Assembly (NCBI RefSeq): GCF_022458985.1
Contig: NC_061789.1
Coordinates: 14,912,357 to 14,976,356, forward strand
Length of the DNA: 64,000 nt
From: Mugil cephalus
Lineage: Eukaryota > Chordata > Actinopteri > Mugiliformes > Mugilidae
Reading direction: 5' to 3'
In this document: piece by piece, positions 1 to 12,544 of the stretch
How the letters are laid out: every line of letters begins with the position of its first letter
How positions within the stretch are numbered: position 1 is the stretch's first letter
Position numbers and translations under genes: made by a program
The notes under the pieces: model-generated
Told to the model about the DNA's origin: nothing
Databases searched by the model: none
Seen by the model: only the letters and a program-made list of their open reading frames with translations

Positions 1-1879
1 TCTGTTTCCCGGTGTCGTTGCAGTGCCAACTCACCCTGTTATGTACATAAGCCCGCGGGGAGTGACGGCGCCCGCTGTAAAAACATTATCTCTGGAAACC
101 TGAACGCCACCCAAGAGGGTTTGTTAGTTTCTTAGTTTACAGACCAAAGGGGATTCATTCACACTCGTTTTAGTGTCTGCTGTAAAGAAAGGCTGATGCC
201 GCCTTACGGTTTAGCTTTCACCGCTCCAGACTGTACGCAGGATGAGCCTCCGGGCGCGGCCCAGCTGTTGGGACCGGCACCGACGGAGACATCGCTCTTT
301 TTTAAAAAGCTTTACAGAAGCCTTGACGGCGACGCATCCAGCCTGCAGGAATGTGCTCGACTGCAGGATTTCAGAGCCATTTTGTGTTCAGTCAGAGCAC
401 TTTTTTGGTTTCAGTAGAGCCCACTGAAGATATTAAGGGTTGTTGTTGTTGTTGTTGTTGTTGTTTTTATTCAGTCACAAGACCAGCAGCATTTTGCACA
501 AGATGGGAGGAGCCATGTCAAGAAAACAGGACTTTTCTTCAACAATAATGTAAAAACCAGCTTGACAATATGAACGCTGGAAGCGAGTCACAATGGTTTT
601 CTATTAAAAAGAACAATTTTGTAATACTGCCGATGTCATGGTGTGTTTCCGTGGATGTGAATTCATCTGTTAACATGTGCAAAACACAGTTGGAGCACAT
701 TTGAACCAGATCACAATCCAACATCAGAAGTCACACACATTTGCATTATCTATAACCTGCATTATTTTTTTGATTCTTTACAGGAAGATTAAAATTTCTT
801 TACATATTCTGAAAGTCTTTGAGACGGTGGTCACAGTATTTCTACAAGAACTTGAAATTTGAGTTATGAGTTATGAAGTATGCTGCCATGTCCGTTGATT
901 TTGCTAATACTCAACGCAACAGGTCTAAACTGAAATATAATTTAAACTATGGATTTCCTTATATTTTATGTACACATTAATAGTCCCCAGTGGACAAAAC
1001 CTCTTTTATGAACTTTTATGAACTCCAGCCTGGTTATCTTCATAAAACAAAAATAGGAAATTTAAATGGATTTTAAAAAAAAAAGTAAGACATATGGGTG
1101 GGAGATATAACGTGAAAATTATAAAGTTTATATGTATATTTTAGTTTAATATATTTAAAAAATAAAATAAAATAAAAATCTAAAGTTGAAAAAAACAACT
1201 TTGTGTTGGGGAAGCCCTCCATTTGTAAATCTTTTTAATTAATGAAAATTGTACGTCACTTGTGTGCGACAATACTTTACATTTAGCGTCTGCAATATAG
1301 CTAGCATAGCTAGTTTGCATTTCTATTTAAGCAGTCAGTAAAATACGTAAGTACTGAATTTCCTCGTTTAAATACAAGTACCTACGTTAAATCAGGAACA
1401 AGGAACAAAAGACTAAATATAGAACAAAACAAAATATATGCAAATTAACGATGCCGTATTTGCTTAAACTTCTCGAACCGTCGGGTGGATGGGTGTAAAA
1501 CGCGACTATGAATAAAGTTACTACAGTGCAAATGTAATCGGGAATTACAGGGATTGTATATTTACATGTTATTGCAGAGGTAGTATGACTAATAATAAAA
1601 AAATAAATGAATGTTGCAAATGTGTGTAGGAGTGTGTTTAGTTTTGCTGGGATTTCTAGTATAGATATGACTATAGTATACAACCAGCTCATCAACAAGA
1701 TCTACCAAATCCAAAGCATTTTCCTCCAAAATTTACTGAAGATTCTTAACTAAACATTTCATGTTCTGCCACTTTCTGGCTTCACTGACAGAAAATGAAA
1801 GAACTTGATAAAATCTCAGACTTCCTTCAAGTCACATTCTGATTTGAACACTCCCCTCAATGATAGAGACAAAACGTTT

Positions 1880-1882
<3 letters not shown>
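1..1882. other. Left flank without a recognised gene
   Basis: No coding exon is recognised here. The first 350 bases are relatively GC- and CpG-rich and could be the edge of a promoter or of an exon outside the window. From about 560 on the DNA is AT-rich with stop codons in all frames. A TTG triplet repeat lies at 439-463 and a GT dinucleotide repeat starts at 1883. Short reading frames in this stretch show no family signature. Confidence 0.5.
439..463. repeat. (TTG)n microsatellite
   Basis: About eight uninterrupted TTG units. It is a simple repeat with no gene context that I can see. Confidence 0.95.

Positions 1883-1910
<28 letters not shown>
1883..1910. repeat. (GT)14 microsatellite
   Basis: Fourteen perfect GT units, a typical fish dinucleotide microsatellite and probably length-polymorphic. 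Confidence 0.97.
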
Positions 1911-2218
1911 TTAGTTATATTGATATTACTGATTCAGTCTTTGTAATTGTCAATAACATCAGCGAAATTTCAGAAAGATGAAAGAGTGGTGTGGCTTTAT
2001 CAAATCGAGGACTGAAGATTTGTTGGGGGACGTATTCAACTACCCTCCACCTGCATCACCACCTTTTTCTCCCCTCGTCACTTTTGCTGAGCAACGTGTT
2101 AAAAACAGAGCAGCTCCACACAGTCACCTCCAGACTCTGCAGCACCTTCACAAGTTCATCTCGCTAGTGTTGGTAAAATGTTAAACTGTCGTGTTAATTC
2201 TCTACCAACTTCACTGTC

Positions 2219-2441
2219 GTGACAATAAATATGTTCAGTAACGCAGTTGTGGACACCATGAAGGAAAACGTAGAAGAGTGGTTGATCCCTCTCTGGCCCG
2301 TCATCGAAGACGCAGGAGATTATCTTCCAGCTGCATCTCTTCCTTCTCCCCCTGGTGGGCTGTCGGCCTCCGGTGTCCTCCTCCTCGATGCCATGCACTC
2401 AGGCCTGACCGAAGACTCTGCCCCACCTTTACTGGTGTCAG
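2219..2441 (+). other. Unrecognised candidate exon ending in a strong splice donor
   Basis: A plus-strand reading frame, open from about 2219, runs straight into a near-consensus donor at 2440-2441 (CAGT then GTAAGTT). The peptide is acidic and then proline- and leucine-rich and resembles no family I know. A possible acceptor (TTCAG) lies near 2240. The stretch is more GC-rich than its surroundings, which fits an exon, but no partner exon is recognised. It could be part of a lineage-specific gene or a long noncoding RNA, or chance. It is kept only because frame, composition and donor agree. Confidence 0.2.
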
Positions 2442-2744
2442 TGTAAGTTAACTTTGCTAGTTTTGGTAAAGGGGAAGAACAGGAAGAGACAGAGGAGGAT
2501 GATTCTACCTGATGTTGATGGTAAGTGAGTGTTACTGTAGGTCATGTGAAACGGACAAATTGCACATTCCACCAGGTATGGAATGTGCAAATTGTGCACC
2601 ACGAGTACCACATTTTCAAGACAGTACTTTAAGAAGCTGTGTCTTGTTTTGATATTATATATAAGCATTATTAATTCATTATTTTCTGAAATGCCATTGG
2701 AAATGTTGGATTCCAATACTGACTTAATTAAGAATCTAAATATC

Positions 2745-3490
2745 TAAATTTACATTAAGCTCAAAGTGTCTTTAAATGTGTCTTCCTTAAAACCAGAGAG
2801 GGTCATGTGAAGAACTGCAGCAGCACCATTTCCTCCACGAGGCTCACTTTGTGACTTTATTGAACGAAACATGAAGGATGCCAGCAGTGAACACGAATAC
2901 AATGCAAACATTTATTTGACCAGCGGGTGTCACCGTTGAGACCGTCGAGAAGCTGAAACACGTGCTGCGGCTTCAGTCGCCAGTCTCCCTCTCTCACTGG
3001 AGGAGCAGGTATGTTGAGGTTGCGTTCGCTGCTTTCAGGACATTTGTACCGTCAGCTCGACCCAAATCCGGGGTCCCGCCGTCCTGAACGGGGACCACAC
3101 ACTGACTTCAGTTCGGCAGAAAAACAAGAAACAGGAAAATGCTGACTCAGAACGATGAACTGATAGGAGAGGATGCTGGGCGGGTGAAATGGGCCCAGAC
3201 GTGTTTCAATAAAGAAAACAAAACGAGTGAGTGGGTGATAGTGATGAATCCCCTAAAAGTCTAAAGTCAACTGTGTATGTGACGTACAAACATCCACTGA
3301 CATCTATTCTTAAGATTCACATATTTAAAAAGAACAGCAACATGAAAAAAGGAAAAAAATAATAATTAAATAGAAATTATGGACCTATTGCTCATCCAGA
3401 CGTTAAAAAACACAAATGGGCCAAAGGACGAGCTGGGATTAACTGCTGTAACTTTAATTCTCTTCTTAATCGATCATTCTATCATCCTGA
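2745..3490 (-). repeat. crlf3 3' UTR segment with a diverged inverted copy at 52.3-52.9 kb
   Basis: Read on the minus strand, several blocks of this segment match the plus strand of 52335-52935 in the same order: about 3420-3490, 3365-3415, 3280-3350 and 2745-2945. The shared text includes the AATAAA signal and continues beyond it. About 335 bases (2945-3280) are missing from the copy. Because homology passes through the poly(A) signal, a processed mRNA copy is less likely than DNA-level duplication. Confidence 0.75.
2856..2861 (-). other. crlf3: Polyadenylation signal candidate of crlf3
   Basis: On the minus strand this reads AATAAA, about 2.0 kb downstream of the crlf3 stop codon. A second AATAAA on the same strand lies at 2911-2916. 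Either could end the crlf3 mRNA, giving a 3' UTR of roughly 2 kb. This is inferred from position only. Confidence 0.45.
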
Positions 3491-3984
3491 CCAAGGTTTA
3501 GAGGCTGCCACAGTAAATGTCTCCTATTACATTTATCGATAATCATTTCTCATATGTTTGCTATTAAAGTTCAACCTCTCCTCCTCCTACTAATACTACA
3601 GTCGTTGTGAATACTGTTAAGATTGTCACTGCAGGAAGCTTAAAAAAAACAAAAAAAAACAAAACAGCTTAATTGAGTTAAAGCTACAGTCTGACCAAAA
3701 ACAAAGCTCATTTCTCCAGCACGGAGCTCCAGCGGACGCACAGACGACGCGCGATGATGATTATGACGTTATACCTGAATTAAAATAAATAATCATCACG
3801 CCGAAACACTTTTTTTATGTAGAAATAACGACAAAAGGGGAACGGTGAAAGTCAAAAAGGCGGGAAGTCAAAGGAACTATAAATAAAAAGCTGAGCAGCC
3901 TGTGGGGTTTTGACACCGCATCTGCAGACATGTTACTTTTCAGTTTAGTTTACAGAAGGTCTTCAGTGGATTCACTCCAGAACT

Positions 3985-3986
3985 GC

Positions 3987-4036
<50 letters not shown>
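3985..4036. repeat. (CAGA)n microsatellite in the crlf3 3' UTR
   Basis: Thirteen near-perfect CAGA (AGAC) tetranucleotide units within the presumed 3' UTR of crlf3. Confidence 0.95.
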
Positions 4037-4037
<1 letters not shown>

Positions 4038-4903
4038 GGACACGTGTGTCTTTGATGAGCTGTGCCTTAAAAACTACTGCGCTGAAAAGTCAAGAAAGGG
4101 CGAGTGCGACTTTCACAGTGATGGTTCGTCTTAAGATCAAAAATGAAAACGGTTCGACAGCAGATTGTAACGTGCCTTTGCAGTGTGTGTCTTCTCCTGC
4201 TACTGTGGCTAGTTAAATTAAGACGATGCATAGATAAAAAGTCGATCAAAACTCTTGGCTAAATAAAAAAACAAAAAAAAACAAAGCTGTAAACAAAAAT
4301 CAACCTTGTAAAAAGGCCTAAAACGTCACAAACTAAGAGGCAACAAGCTGTCATGAATACAAACATCACTCCTCCGACAACACAGCTCCCTAAAGACCGA
4401 GGAGGAGCAGGACAGAGAGTCTAGACTCAATCGGATCAATCACATTTTCTCCAGAGGACAAGACGCAGCCATACTCTGACGACAGATGGCAAACTCACTA
4501 ACTCGAGTGCATGTAAACACACTGAATCTGCGCCGCTTGAACCAAACGAACAAACAAGCGCAATCACAACCGTTAACCTGCTCAACGTCAGCTGACAGTT
4601 TTCCAGATCAATAACGTCCCGGTGTCGCAGGAATTTTCCGTGTCTGGAAAGTCCAGTGACAGGTTGTTGAAGCTGCAAACACTGACAAACGTTGTGTGCC
4701 GCCGCTGACAGGAAGGACGTCACTCAGTCGGCTGTCGCGGTGACTCAACCCCGGAGAGAAATGGCAGATTTTTTCCAGACTTTTTTGCAGCCTCCCCGCG
4801 AAGAGTCTCACGAAAGAGAGGGGAAAAGGAGTCGAGGAGAAATGTTTGAACTCAAGGTGACGGAGGTCTGAGCTCCCAGCCGACCGGAGGATCCAGGGGG
4901 CGC

Positions 4904-7900
4904 TTAAAACGCCAGCACTTTCCAGCCGGAGTGGACGAAGGAGCAGCCGAAGAAGAGGCAGTCCACCGCCTGGTCCACCAGCCAGTCGAACACCACCTCC
5001 CGGTTCCCCGAGCCGATCGTCACCCTCAGCTTGAAGTTGCAGCCCTCGCTCAGGTTGTTGTTGCTGATGGGGAACAGGTTCACCACCTCCATGTCGAAGG
5101 TCACGGCAGAGCCGACCGTGATGTCGGGCAGCTTGTTGGTCATCTCCTTGCCGTTGACGAATACGGCACCTGAGACGGGAAGCGTTGAGACACAACCGTT
5201 ACCGACACTCATGGGCTCCTCATTTTAGAATCTGGATCTGATCCAGAGAGGCTTAAAATCACAAAGAGATCAAAAGGATTCACTAATACTGAGGTATAAT
5301 TGAATTATTTAAGGATTTAATCTTTGTGTAAATGACTCCATCCTGTGTGGATGAAATAACCAACCATCTTCAGTAGGAACCAATGAGAATGAACCTGTTA
5401 GTGTCATCTTACCATTGGTGGAAATGCAGACAGCCTGGTCTCTCTGAAGAGACTCCTCCCCCCTCTCGCTGTCAATGCACACGCCCAGACTGTCCCTCCG
5501 ATCCATCTGTCCCGCCGCAGTGATCCTATACAGGCACATCAAACACGAATAACAATAAGTATGTGACTGCGAATTTCCAAAACATTTCGATGAGGAGGTA
5601 AGCACAAAAAACGACGAGGGCGTGTGCGTCTGTTGCCGAGCGTACTTGAAGGTCAGTGTCTGGCCGCAGAAGTACGTGGGCGCGTTGGAGTAGAGGACCG
5701 GGCAGCGAGACTGGCAGGAGTCATTGCGCATCGCGATGTTTTTCCTGCTGCTTAGGATGTAGCCATCGGTCCCTGAACGCCACTCTGCACGGTGAGGAAA
5801 TAAACACACGGTTTGTTAAGAAAGTTAGCCCTGGGTCTTTGATTCGATGGCGCTGTGAGTAAACTATGGACAATATCTGCATGAGTGTTAGGTACCGTGC
5901 GGTGCCAGCGTGGTGTATCCCGTCTGGGGGATGCTCCAGGGGCTCCACTCGGTGCGGCCCTCCCCGCGGGCGCACACCCTGAACAGGTAATCGGTGTGAG
6001 GGTCCAGGTGGAGAATCAGGAACTCGCATTCCCGACCGATGTAGGCGTCCTCGTACTGGTTCCCCCCGCTGCCAGACCGCCGGTACTGCAGCCGGTAGTC
6101 TGCTGCTGCGAAGTCCTCGTCCACCTGACGCACAAATGATCACGTTCACACACTTTTCCAAATTCATTTCAATTTAGGTGCACATCCACAGGTAGGACTT
6201 TCTTTGAGGAATGAGAACCTTTAATTCTATTCTCAATCAAAAACATTTCTACCAGCTTATAAATTAGGTTCTAGGCTGACAACGATGTCCAGACTTCAGT
6301 TTATTTTTACATGGACATTTAGTGGCTTTGAGACTACTACTGATTTGTTACCAGACAAGTTTGCTTAGTGTTTGCAACAACCAAAACACACATGACATGT
6401 TTTGTTTCCCTTTTCCATTGCTGACCTTACACCAGCGGACCAGGATGCTGCCCGGTCTCTCCTGCAGCTCGTCTATCTGGACAGGTGGGTGGGAGGAGAC
6501 GGCTCCGTGGCGGGACACCCGGTCCCTCAGCAGACCCAGCAGGGAGTCGTCCACCTGGGCTGAAACGCACGGAACGTCCACCAGCGCCGGTACCTCTGGT
6601 AGGCTGGAAAAACGCGCAACGAAACAGGACGGATTTAGACAGAAATAACTACACAGTCATGGAAAACTGTCACACACAGAAGTTGGTTTGTTTTCGCCCA
6701 GTGAATGGAAACGCTCCTACCTGTCCAGTTGGATGTGCATGGCCTTCTTTGTAAAGCTGCCCAGCTTGTCCTCCTTCTCTCCGAGACCACAACGCAGCGC
6801 TGCTTCTCCTGTGCACACGGATTAAACCACTTTATTTCATCTAAACAAAAGGTAGGAACACCGCAGCACAATGAGTACTTGGTATTAATAACTGTTTAGC
6901 TCAAAAAGATGTCGGAGCAGCATCCGTAAAAGCTGAAACATTCCCGTCCTCCCTTTTTTAATCCACTGAACTCACCCTCTCTCAGCAGCTCATCGGCCTG
7001 GCCCACCCCGTGCTCGATGAGGCTCTGACAGTCGTCCAGCGGCTTGATGCTGTCGGCCTCGATGGCGTCCACCTCGGCCAGCAGGACGGTGAGTCGCTCC
7101 GTCAGCAGCCGGCTCGCCGCCGCCTGCAGCTCCCCGAAGTGCCTCCGGAGGGCATCGCGGGCCTGACTCGAGCTGCCTCGAACCTGAGGAGGCGAAGAAA
7201 GAGGAAGAACTAGGTGAGGATGTGCGCCTACAGAGGACTGTTAGTTTCAGATGCCCAAACAAGGTGACAGGTTTCTTCACTGAATGACATGCATCATGAC
7301 TGTGTTTAACATTCTGATTTTCTTAATATTAGTGCAACAGTTGTTGCCTTGGAACAAAAAGCTTAGATCAAAAATATTAATTATAGAGATTTTGACCACA
7401 ACCCATGAGCGTCTTGTCTGCTATGTTGCTTTAGACCGGGCTCCTGTTGACATGCATGACGCGCTGAGGCAGAAATGTGACACACTCACGCTTCATTTCC
7501 ACAACTTCCTGCACAGCACACAACGATTATCAAATGGCAGCTCTTGGTAACTACAACAAAATGTCTATTCTCACTTACACAATACGTAAATGAAAAACCT
7601 TAAAGGTGTGAAATGCCGTTTCTCCTCGTCCGCTGTGCTACACACAGAGCAAACGTGACACATATTAGATCTACTTCTTCTACAACACCACCTTTGTAAC
7701 TCCAACTACTCCTGCTACAATAGGTTCTGACCAGTGTTGGGGATGTTACTCAGAAAACGTAACTAGTTACTTATTATTAGTAAGTTCTGTAAATTGTGAT
7801 GGGATTGCTTTACTAGTTACTGCGTTTGAAAAGTAACTTCACTACTTACTACTTTACTTTCCCATTACTTTCCCATTTCCCATGGACGCGGTACTTTATC

Positions 7901-10900
7901 TAGTATTTTTTGAAACCTGGGTGATTCGGTAGTCGACAGGGGAAGCACGTCCTCTACAATGAACCCAGCAACCAGCCGGTTAATGTCTTTCTGTGTTACC
8001 TGCTTCTGTGCCCCAACACTTGAAATAAAGCTTTGCCTGTTTAGGCGGCGTTGGCTGACAAATGCTTGGACAGGTTGCTCATTGACTTCGCAGCACTTGA
8101 AAGAAACGTGTTGCCTGGGCAGAGAGTGCATTTCGTTCGAATATTTTGGTCCTTTTGAGCTATAAACTGAAAGTAATGACAATATCGCCACTGGCCAAAA
8201 CCCCCGTCTCCATTTCCCTCTCTCCTGTTCGCACCAGCAGCAACATCACTCGACTCAAAACGATCTCTATGGCAACGTGCTCACGCAAGTAGCCCGCAGG
8301 CAGGCAGCACGCACACGTTTGCACCACTTAAACGAATCAGAACTCTACACACAGGCAAACGCAGCTTGGGTAACGCAGGAAAGTGCGTTCCACATCCACT
8401 GTCTCCAATATCGTTACAGTAATTCGTTACTTTGTAACTCGTTACCCCCAACACTAGTTATAACTAATGTATACGGTGTGAACTGATTTTGGGTATCCTC
8501 TACTCTTTCCACGTGTAGGCAACCTTGACTATATACACTAGGATTATTAATAGACACCACTTGTGTATTTTTGAGTACATCTTTTGGTAAATATTACAAT
8601 TGTTCGTTTTTTTGCAATTCTGCTAAAACCAGGGATCTTAAACGTTTTTCAGCCCAAGGACCCCAAACTGATGGAGAGATTAAGTAGGGACCCCCTACCT
8701 ATTATATGTGTTCTAGTGATAAATATACATTATTATTATCATTTTGCATTCAATATTAAGCTATTCAATTATTATTATTATTATTATTATTATTTTATTT
8801 CAAACATGCACTGTTAGCTTCTCTTGTGCTAATCCTGCAGAGTGCACCTGGGGACTGAAAAGGCTCTCGGCCAATTGCAGGGGTCCGTGACAGAGTCAGT
8901 GTGTAATATGCGGCCGTGTGATTGGCTCAGCAGCGTTAGGGGCGGGGCCTACTGTGTACAGGAGGCTTTGATTGACAGGTCTTGGCTAGTGTGTCCTTCT
9001 GTGTGAAATGATGCACCGTTAGCACAACTTTGCATTGCTGAATGAGTGAAGTGCTGATGGAAAGATAACATCTTCTGCCTCCATTTATCCCTTTACTAAA
9101 ATATGTTGGATTCATGTTAACGTGTATTTAAAGAAATGTAAATTTGCAGGGGAACATTGTAAAAAATATATAGAAAATGCCTAATCAACCAAAGATTTTG
9201 CGACCCCCCCTGCAGTACCTCTGTCAACCCCCTAGGGGTCGCAGACCCCCTGTTGAAGATCTATGCAATTAAACTGCAGTTTAGTTACATTGCTTCTACT
9301 GTGTGTGTGTGTACAGCATTTTCAAATACTTTTTCTTCTACTGTGACTCTCAACCTCCTCGGTTGTCGTGGCCCATATCTAAATTCCCCAAGTGCCACCC
9401 ACATTCCTCTAGCAAATTTATGCTCCTCAGAGGACGGAACATGTCCATGCTGGCTCTTTATTTACCAGAAAGCTGCCTTTACACAGGCAATATATATTTG
9501 CCTGTATAATATATATTATACAATATATTGCCATTACTGTACCACCACAACGAATACGAGGACACATTCACAGTAGCACATAGCCTGTCAGGAAGCTTGC
9601 TGCAGCAGAGATCATGTTTCAGTTCCTCTTTGCAACACACACTTAGACCCAAAGATTTCACAATAATTATACAGAGAGACGGCAGGAAACGGAAGACTGA
9701 TTGACAACTGCAGCGCTGATAAAGCAGCGGCACCGTGACTATAGAGTGGAAACACAACAGGCTTTTGCCAAAATACATGCTGAGTTCTTCCACGGGACGC
9801 ATCACTTCCTGGTGTTATCATTGTGACACAGACGACGGACGATCAATATTTTGGAGTTTGCACAATAACAGCAGGGACTAAAAATACAAGCGGGCGTTGT
9901 GAAACACATTTGGATGATTTGACATCAGGAAGAGCAGAAATAAAGTTTCAGCGAATGTTTGGGCTCCTCCTTTTAAGATGCTGCAGCGATAGTATTGTCT
10001 CCTTTCTTATTGTCACTGCGGTTGTGTGTGTGTGTGCGTTTCCTGGATTCCTGATATCTGGTGGTGAGCCATCTCATCTGTGGGAAAGATGGGGGTCATG
10101 GGAAAAAACACGAAAAAAGAAAAAAAAAACTCATCGCACACTCGATCCAAGATAATGTACGAGGGAACAGCTGGGATTGGGTGGAGGCAGTCTCAGCTAA
10201 ACAAACACGATATCTCATTTACGCATTAATATGTGATCCGCGTGTGTAAATTCATTGAGATTGGAATGTAGCTGGCTCAGTTTGACCACATATGGAGGTG
10301 GTTTAGCGGGTTCAGTGAGTTAAAGGGTCACATGACTGAAGCCGCAGGTAGCGATAGTAATGTTAAATTAGCTAGGGAAGCAACACACAACCAATAAAAC
10401 GACATCCCCGCAAAAATACTGTATGTGGGCCAACCTCATCTGACAAATTTGGTTCAAACTGAGGGAATATTTAAGATAACGAGTAGGTATTTTAATACGA
10501 GGTGTAAATGCACACACAGACTTCATTGTCGGCGTGAGATTGTCAGTATCTGTCACACACGTTTTACTGATTTACATAGTATTTATCGTGGCTCGATAGC
10601 TGTAGAGCTGTAGATTTGTGGGTCTTTATAAGAAAAGTTTCCATAATAACTCACGGCAGGAGAACAGAAGAGTGAACTCAGAGTCGTCCGACAATTAATA
10701 TGTTGAAAGCTAAGGTTCACATTCTGCGAGCAGGAGTGTGATTCAGCTGATCTTGACTCGGCAGTGAATGCGTCTGGGAGTGAGAGAGGATGACGGCGTT
10801 TTCCCTTTGGATGATGTCAGTTGTGTTTTATGTGTTCGCTGTGTATAACCAGAGCAGATCAAAATAAGCAGATTTCAGTTTATCCTGAACCCCAGATGTC

Positions 10901-12369
10901 GTTTTAGGATATCTCAGACCAGACGCATCACATGTAGCTACTACCTTCATCACTGGTCACAAGGGTCGTGACACATCGAAGTCATGGTTGGTCGACGTCA
11001 GCCGGTGTCAGGCTGTCTGTGACAGAGTTTTTGCTGTGTATCTTGCGCCGTCCACATAATCAGAGCCCTTTCAGCGGCTTTTCGACTAAGTGACCGTGTC
11101 GAATAATGATGGAGTCTCTGATTTGAAGTTCAGACCATGACCACCACAAAAACACGAAGATCCTGAGCTCAATATGATAGATAGTCAATATGAGGCCAGC
11201 TCATATCCACACTCCAAAATCAAAGTACAGTGAACCCTCGTTTATCGCGGGGGTTACGTTCCAAAAAGAACCCGCGATAGGCGAAATCTGTGAAGTAGTC
11301 AGCTTTATTTTTTTTTTCTATTGTTATCCCACGTGTTTCTTCTTATTATTTTTATTTTTCATCTTCCTCCCTTTTTTCGTCCCGTCACTGACGAGTTATA
11401 TATCAAAACGTGGGGTTAGATCGGGATTGGTATGCTATTACTTTTCTTTCCGAAATACGAATTTTTCGTGACACAAGTCCCATTGATTTTTCCATTGAAA
11501 ATGAATGGGACGGCCCGAAAAAAAAAAAACACGCAAAAAACACATTTTTTTAAAGGTCTACTGCTCAGCGAGGGTTCACTGTACAAATACAGACTACTGC
11601 CACCTGCTGGTGCTGGTACAGACAGATATTTTGAGCATACTCTATGTGCTAGCTTGCTGTTCGCTGTAGTCTATGCTGCAGTTGTAACTACAGCTGTATG
11701 GGCCAAACTCAGCCGAGGGGAGGGTAAATCATGTGTGGCCCTCCAGCTGGACTTTGTGAAACTGTATTTCTTCAATGGCGAGTCCAGTCAACATGTCAAA
11801 ATGTTTCTCTCTCAGATCAATGCGCTGACACACTGAACCTCGTACAGTAAGGCCAACATGTTAAAAGGTGAAAGAGATGACTGCTCTTGAACAAAAATCT
11901 CCCCTTGTCTGAGGCTTAATGTCGCTCGTAGCAACAGGAAATAGCAGCATTGTTTACTGTGAGCGGCTGGACGGGGGAAATCTAGACAGCAGGGGGAAGG
12001 AAGAGATAGCAGCGAGAGGGGGAGAAGAGAGTGTCCTGGGATTCTGTCGGGTCGGCGGCTGACACAGTTCACAATCCCTTGGCCTGGTTCAATTGAGAGA
12101 GGTGTAGCAGACAAAGACTGCACTCGGGGGGATTAAATGCATCGTCTGTCAAGAAGAGGCCAACGCAGGCAGGAGCAACGTGAGCCCGAGTGCTTTACAA
12201 ACAGCTGTTTAGTGGATTTTAAGGAAGCGACAATGGGAACGGGCTGCGGTACCTGTTTGCGAGCTTGGTTGAGGCCATGCAGGCGCTGCTGGAGTTCACT
12301 GCGGTAGTTCTGGGCCGCCTCGATGCTTTCTTTCGCCTCCTGCAGCAACACGTCCACCTCCACAGACAT
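4904..12369 (-). CDS. crlf3: Cytokine receptor-like factor 3 (CRLF3), 8 coding exons
   Basis: Exons in transcript order: 12369-12253, 7183-6976, 6808-6721, 6603-6426, 6124-5896, 5784-5646, 5525-5413 and 5169-4904. All junctions are GT-AG and in frame. They sum to 1338 nt (445 aa plus stop), close to the 442 aa of human CRLF3. The N-terminal third is helical, as in the family. A single fibronectin type III domain follows, with the cytokine-receptor WSXWS motif as WSPWS near residues 257-261. The C-terminal half (from about 275) is the SPRY-like region, with the conserved stretches RRDS, GVC, SLQRDQAVCISTNG and AVFVNGKEMTN, ending in GWKVLAF. CRLF3 is an intracellular or membrane-associated factor tied to cytokine signalling and, in mammals, to platelet and microtubule biology. 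The start is the ATG at 12369; the upstream in-frame GTG is not used. A pyrimidine-rich CAG acceptor lies just before it, so an untranslated first exon probably lies upstream. Confidence 0.95.
7732..8456 (-). mobile_element. hAT-type DNA transposon remnant with BED-finger/transposase fragment
   Basis: The ends are inverted repeats, CAGTGTTGGGG on the left and CCCCCAACACTA on the right, both followed inward by the ACGTTAC/GTAACTCGTTAC-like subterminal motifs common in fish hAT elements. Flanking octamers GTTCTGAC (7724-7731) and GTTATAAC (8457-8464) match at 6 of 8 positions, fitting an old 8-bp target duplication. A minus-strand reading frame inside (7865-8191) resembles the region after the BED zinc finger of hAT/ZBED transposases (a VTQKDINRLVAGFIVEDVLP-like stretch). 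It is far too short to be active. It lies in intron 1 of crlf3. Confidence 0.85.
8630..9265 (+). mobile_element. Non-autonomous hAT family, copy A (full length)
   Basis: The element starts CAGGGATCTTAAACGTTTTTCAG and ends with GGGGTCGCAGACCCCCTGTTGAAGATCTATG, so its ends are imperfect inverted repeats of CAGGGGTCTTCAAC type. Three further copies lie in this window (37876-37976 minus, 54882-55543 minus, 62653-62990 plus). An ATT repeat at about 8767-8796 lies inside. No coding capacity is seen and no clean target duplication is visible around this copy. The family name is inferred from the ends and from the 8-bp duplication at the 62.65 kb copy. Confidence 0.8.
9266..11227. other. crlf3 intron 1, no gene recognised
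   Basis: AT-rich intronic DNA with stop codons in all frames. An AT-rich palindrome lies at about 9484-9533 (GGCAATATATATTTGCC and its complement-like partner). I see no exon or recognisable element. Confidence 0.6.
11228..11581. mobile_element. Tigger/pogo-like MITE with TA target duplication
   Basis: The 354-bp element has 13-bp perfect terminal inverted repeats, CAGTGAACCCTCG and CGAGGGTTCACTG, directly flanked by TA on both sides (11226-11227 and 11582-11583). The subterminal text TTATCGCGGGGGTTACGTTCC is typical of Tc1/mariner-superfamily pogo/Tigger-derived MITEs. Poly-T and poly-A runs fill the middle. No transposase is present. It lies in crlf3 intron 1. Confidence 0.88.
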
Positions 12370-12544
12370 CCTCCCGCCTCCTGACACACGAGAGAGGAGT
12401 ATTTACACAACTCAGACCGAGACTCAGACCAAGTGTCACAACACATCATAACACCATCTAAAATTTATTCGAAATCTATGACAGACCTCTGTGAGACAGA
12501 AATCTGAAAATCCCAAATACCCTGCCCAGCCAAAAAAAAAAAAA

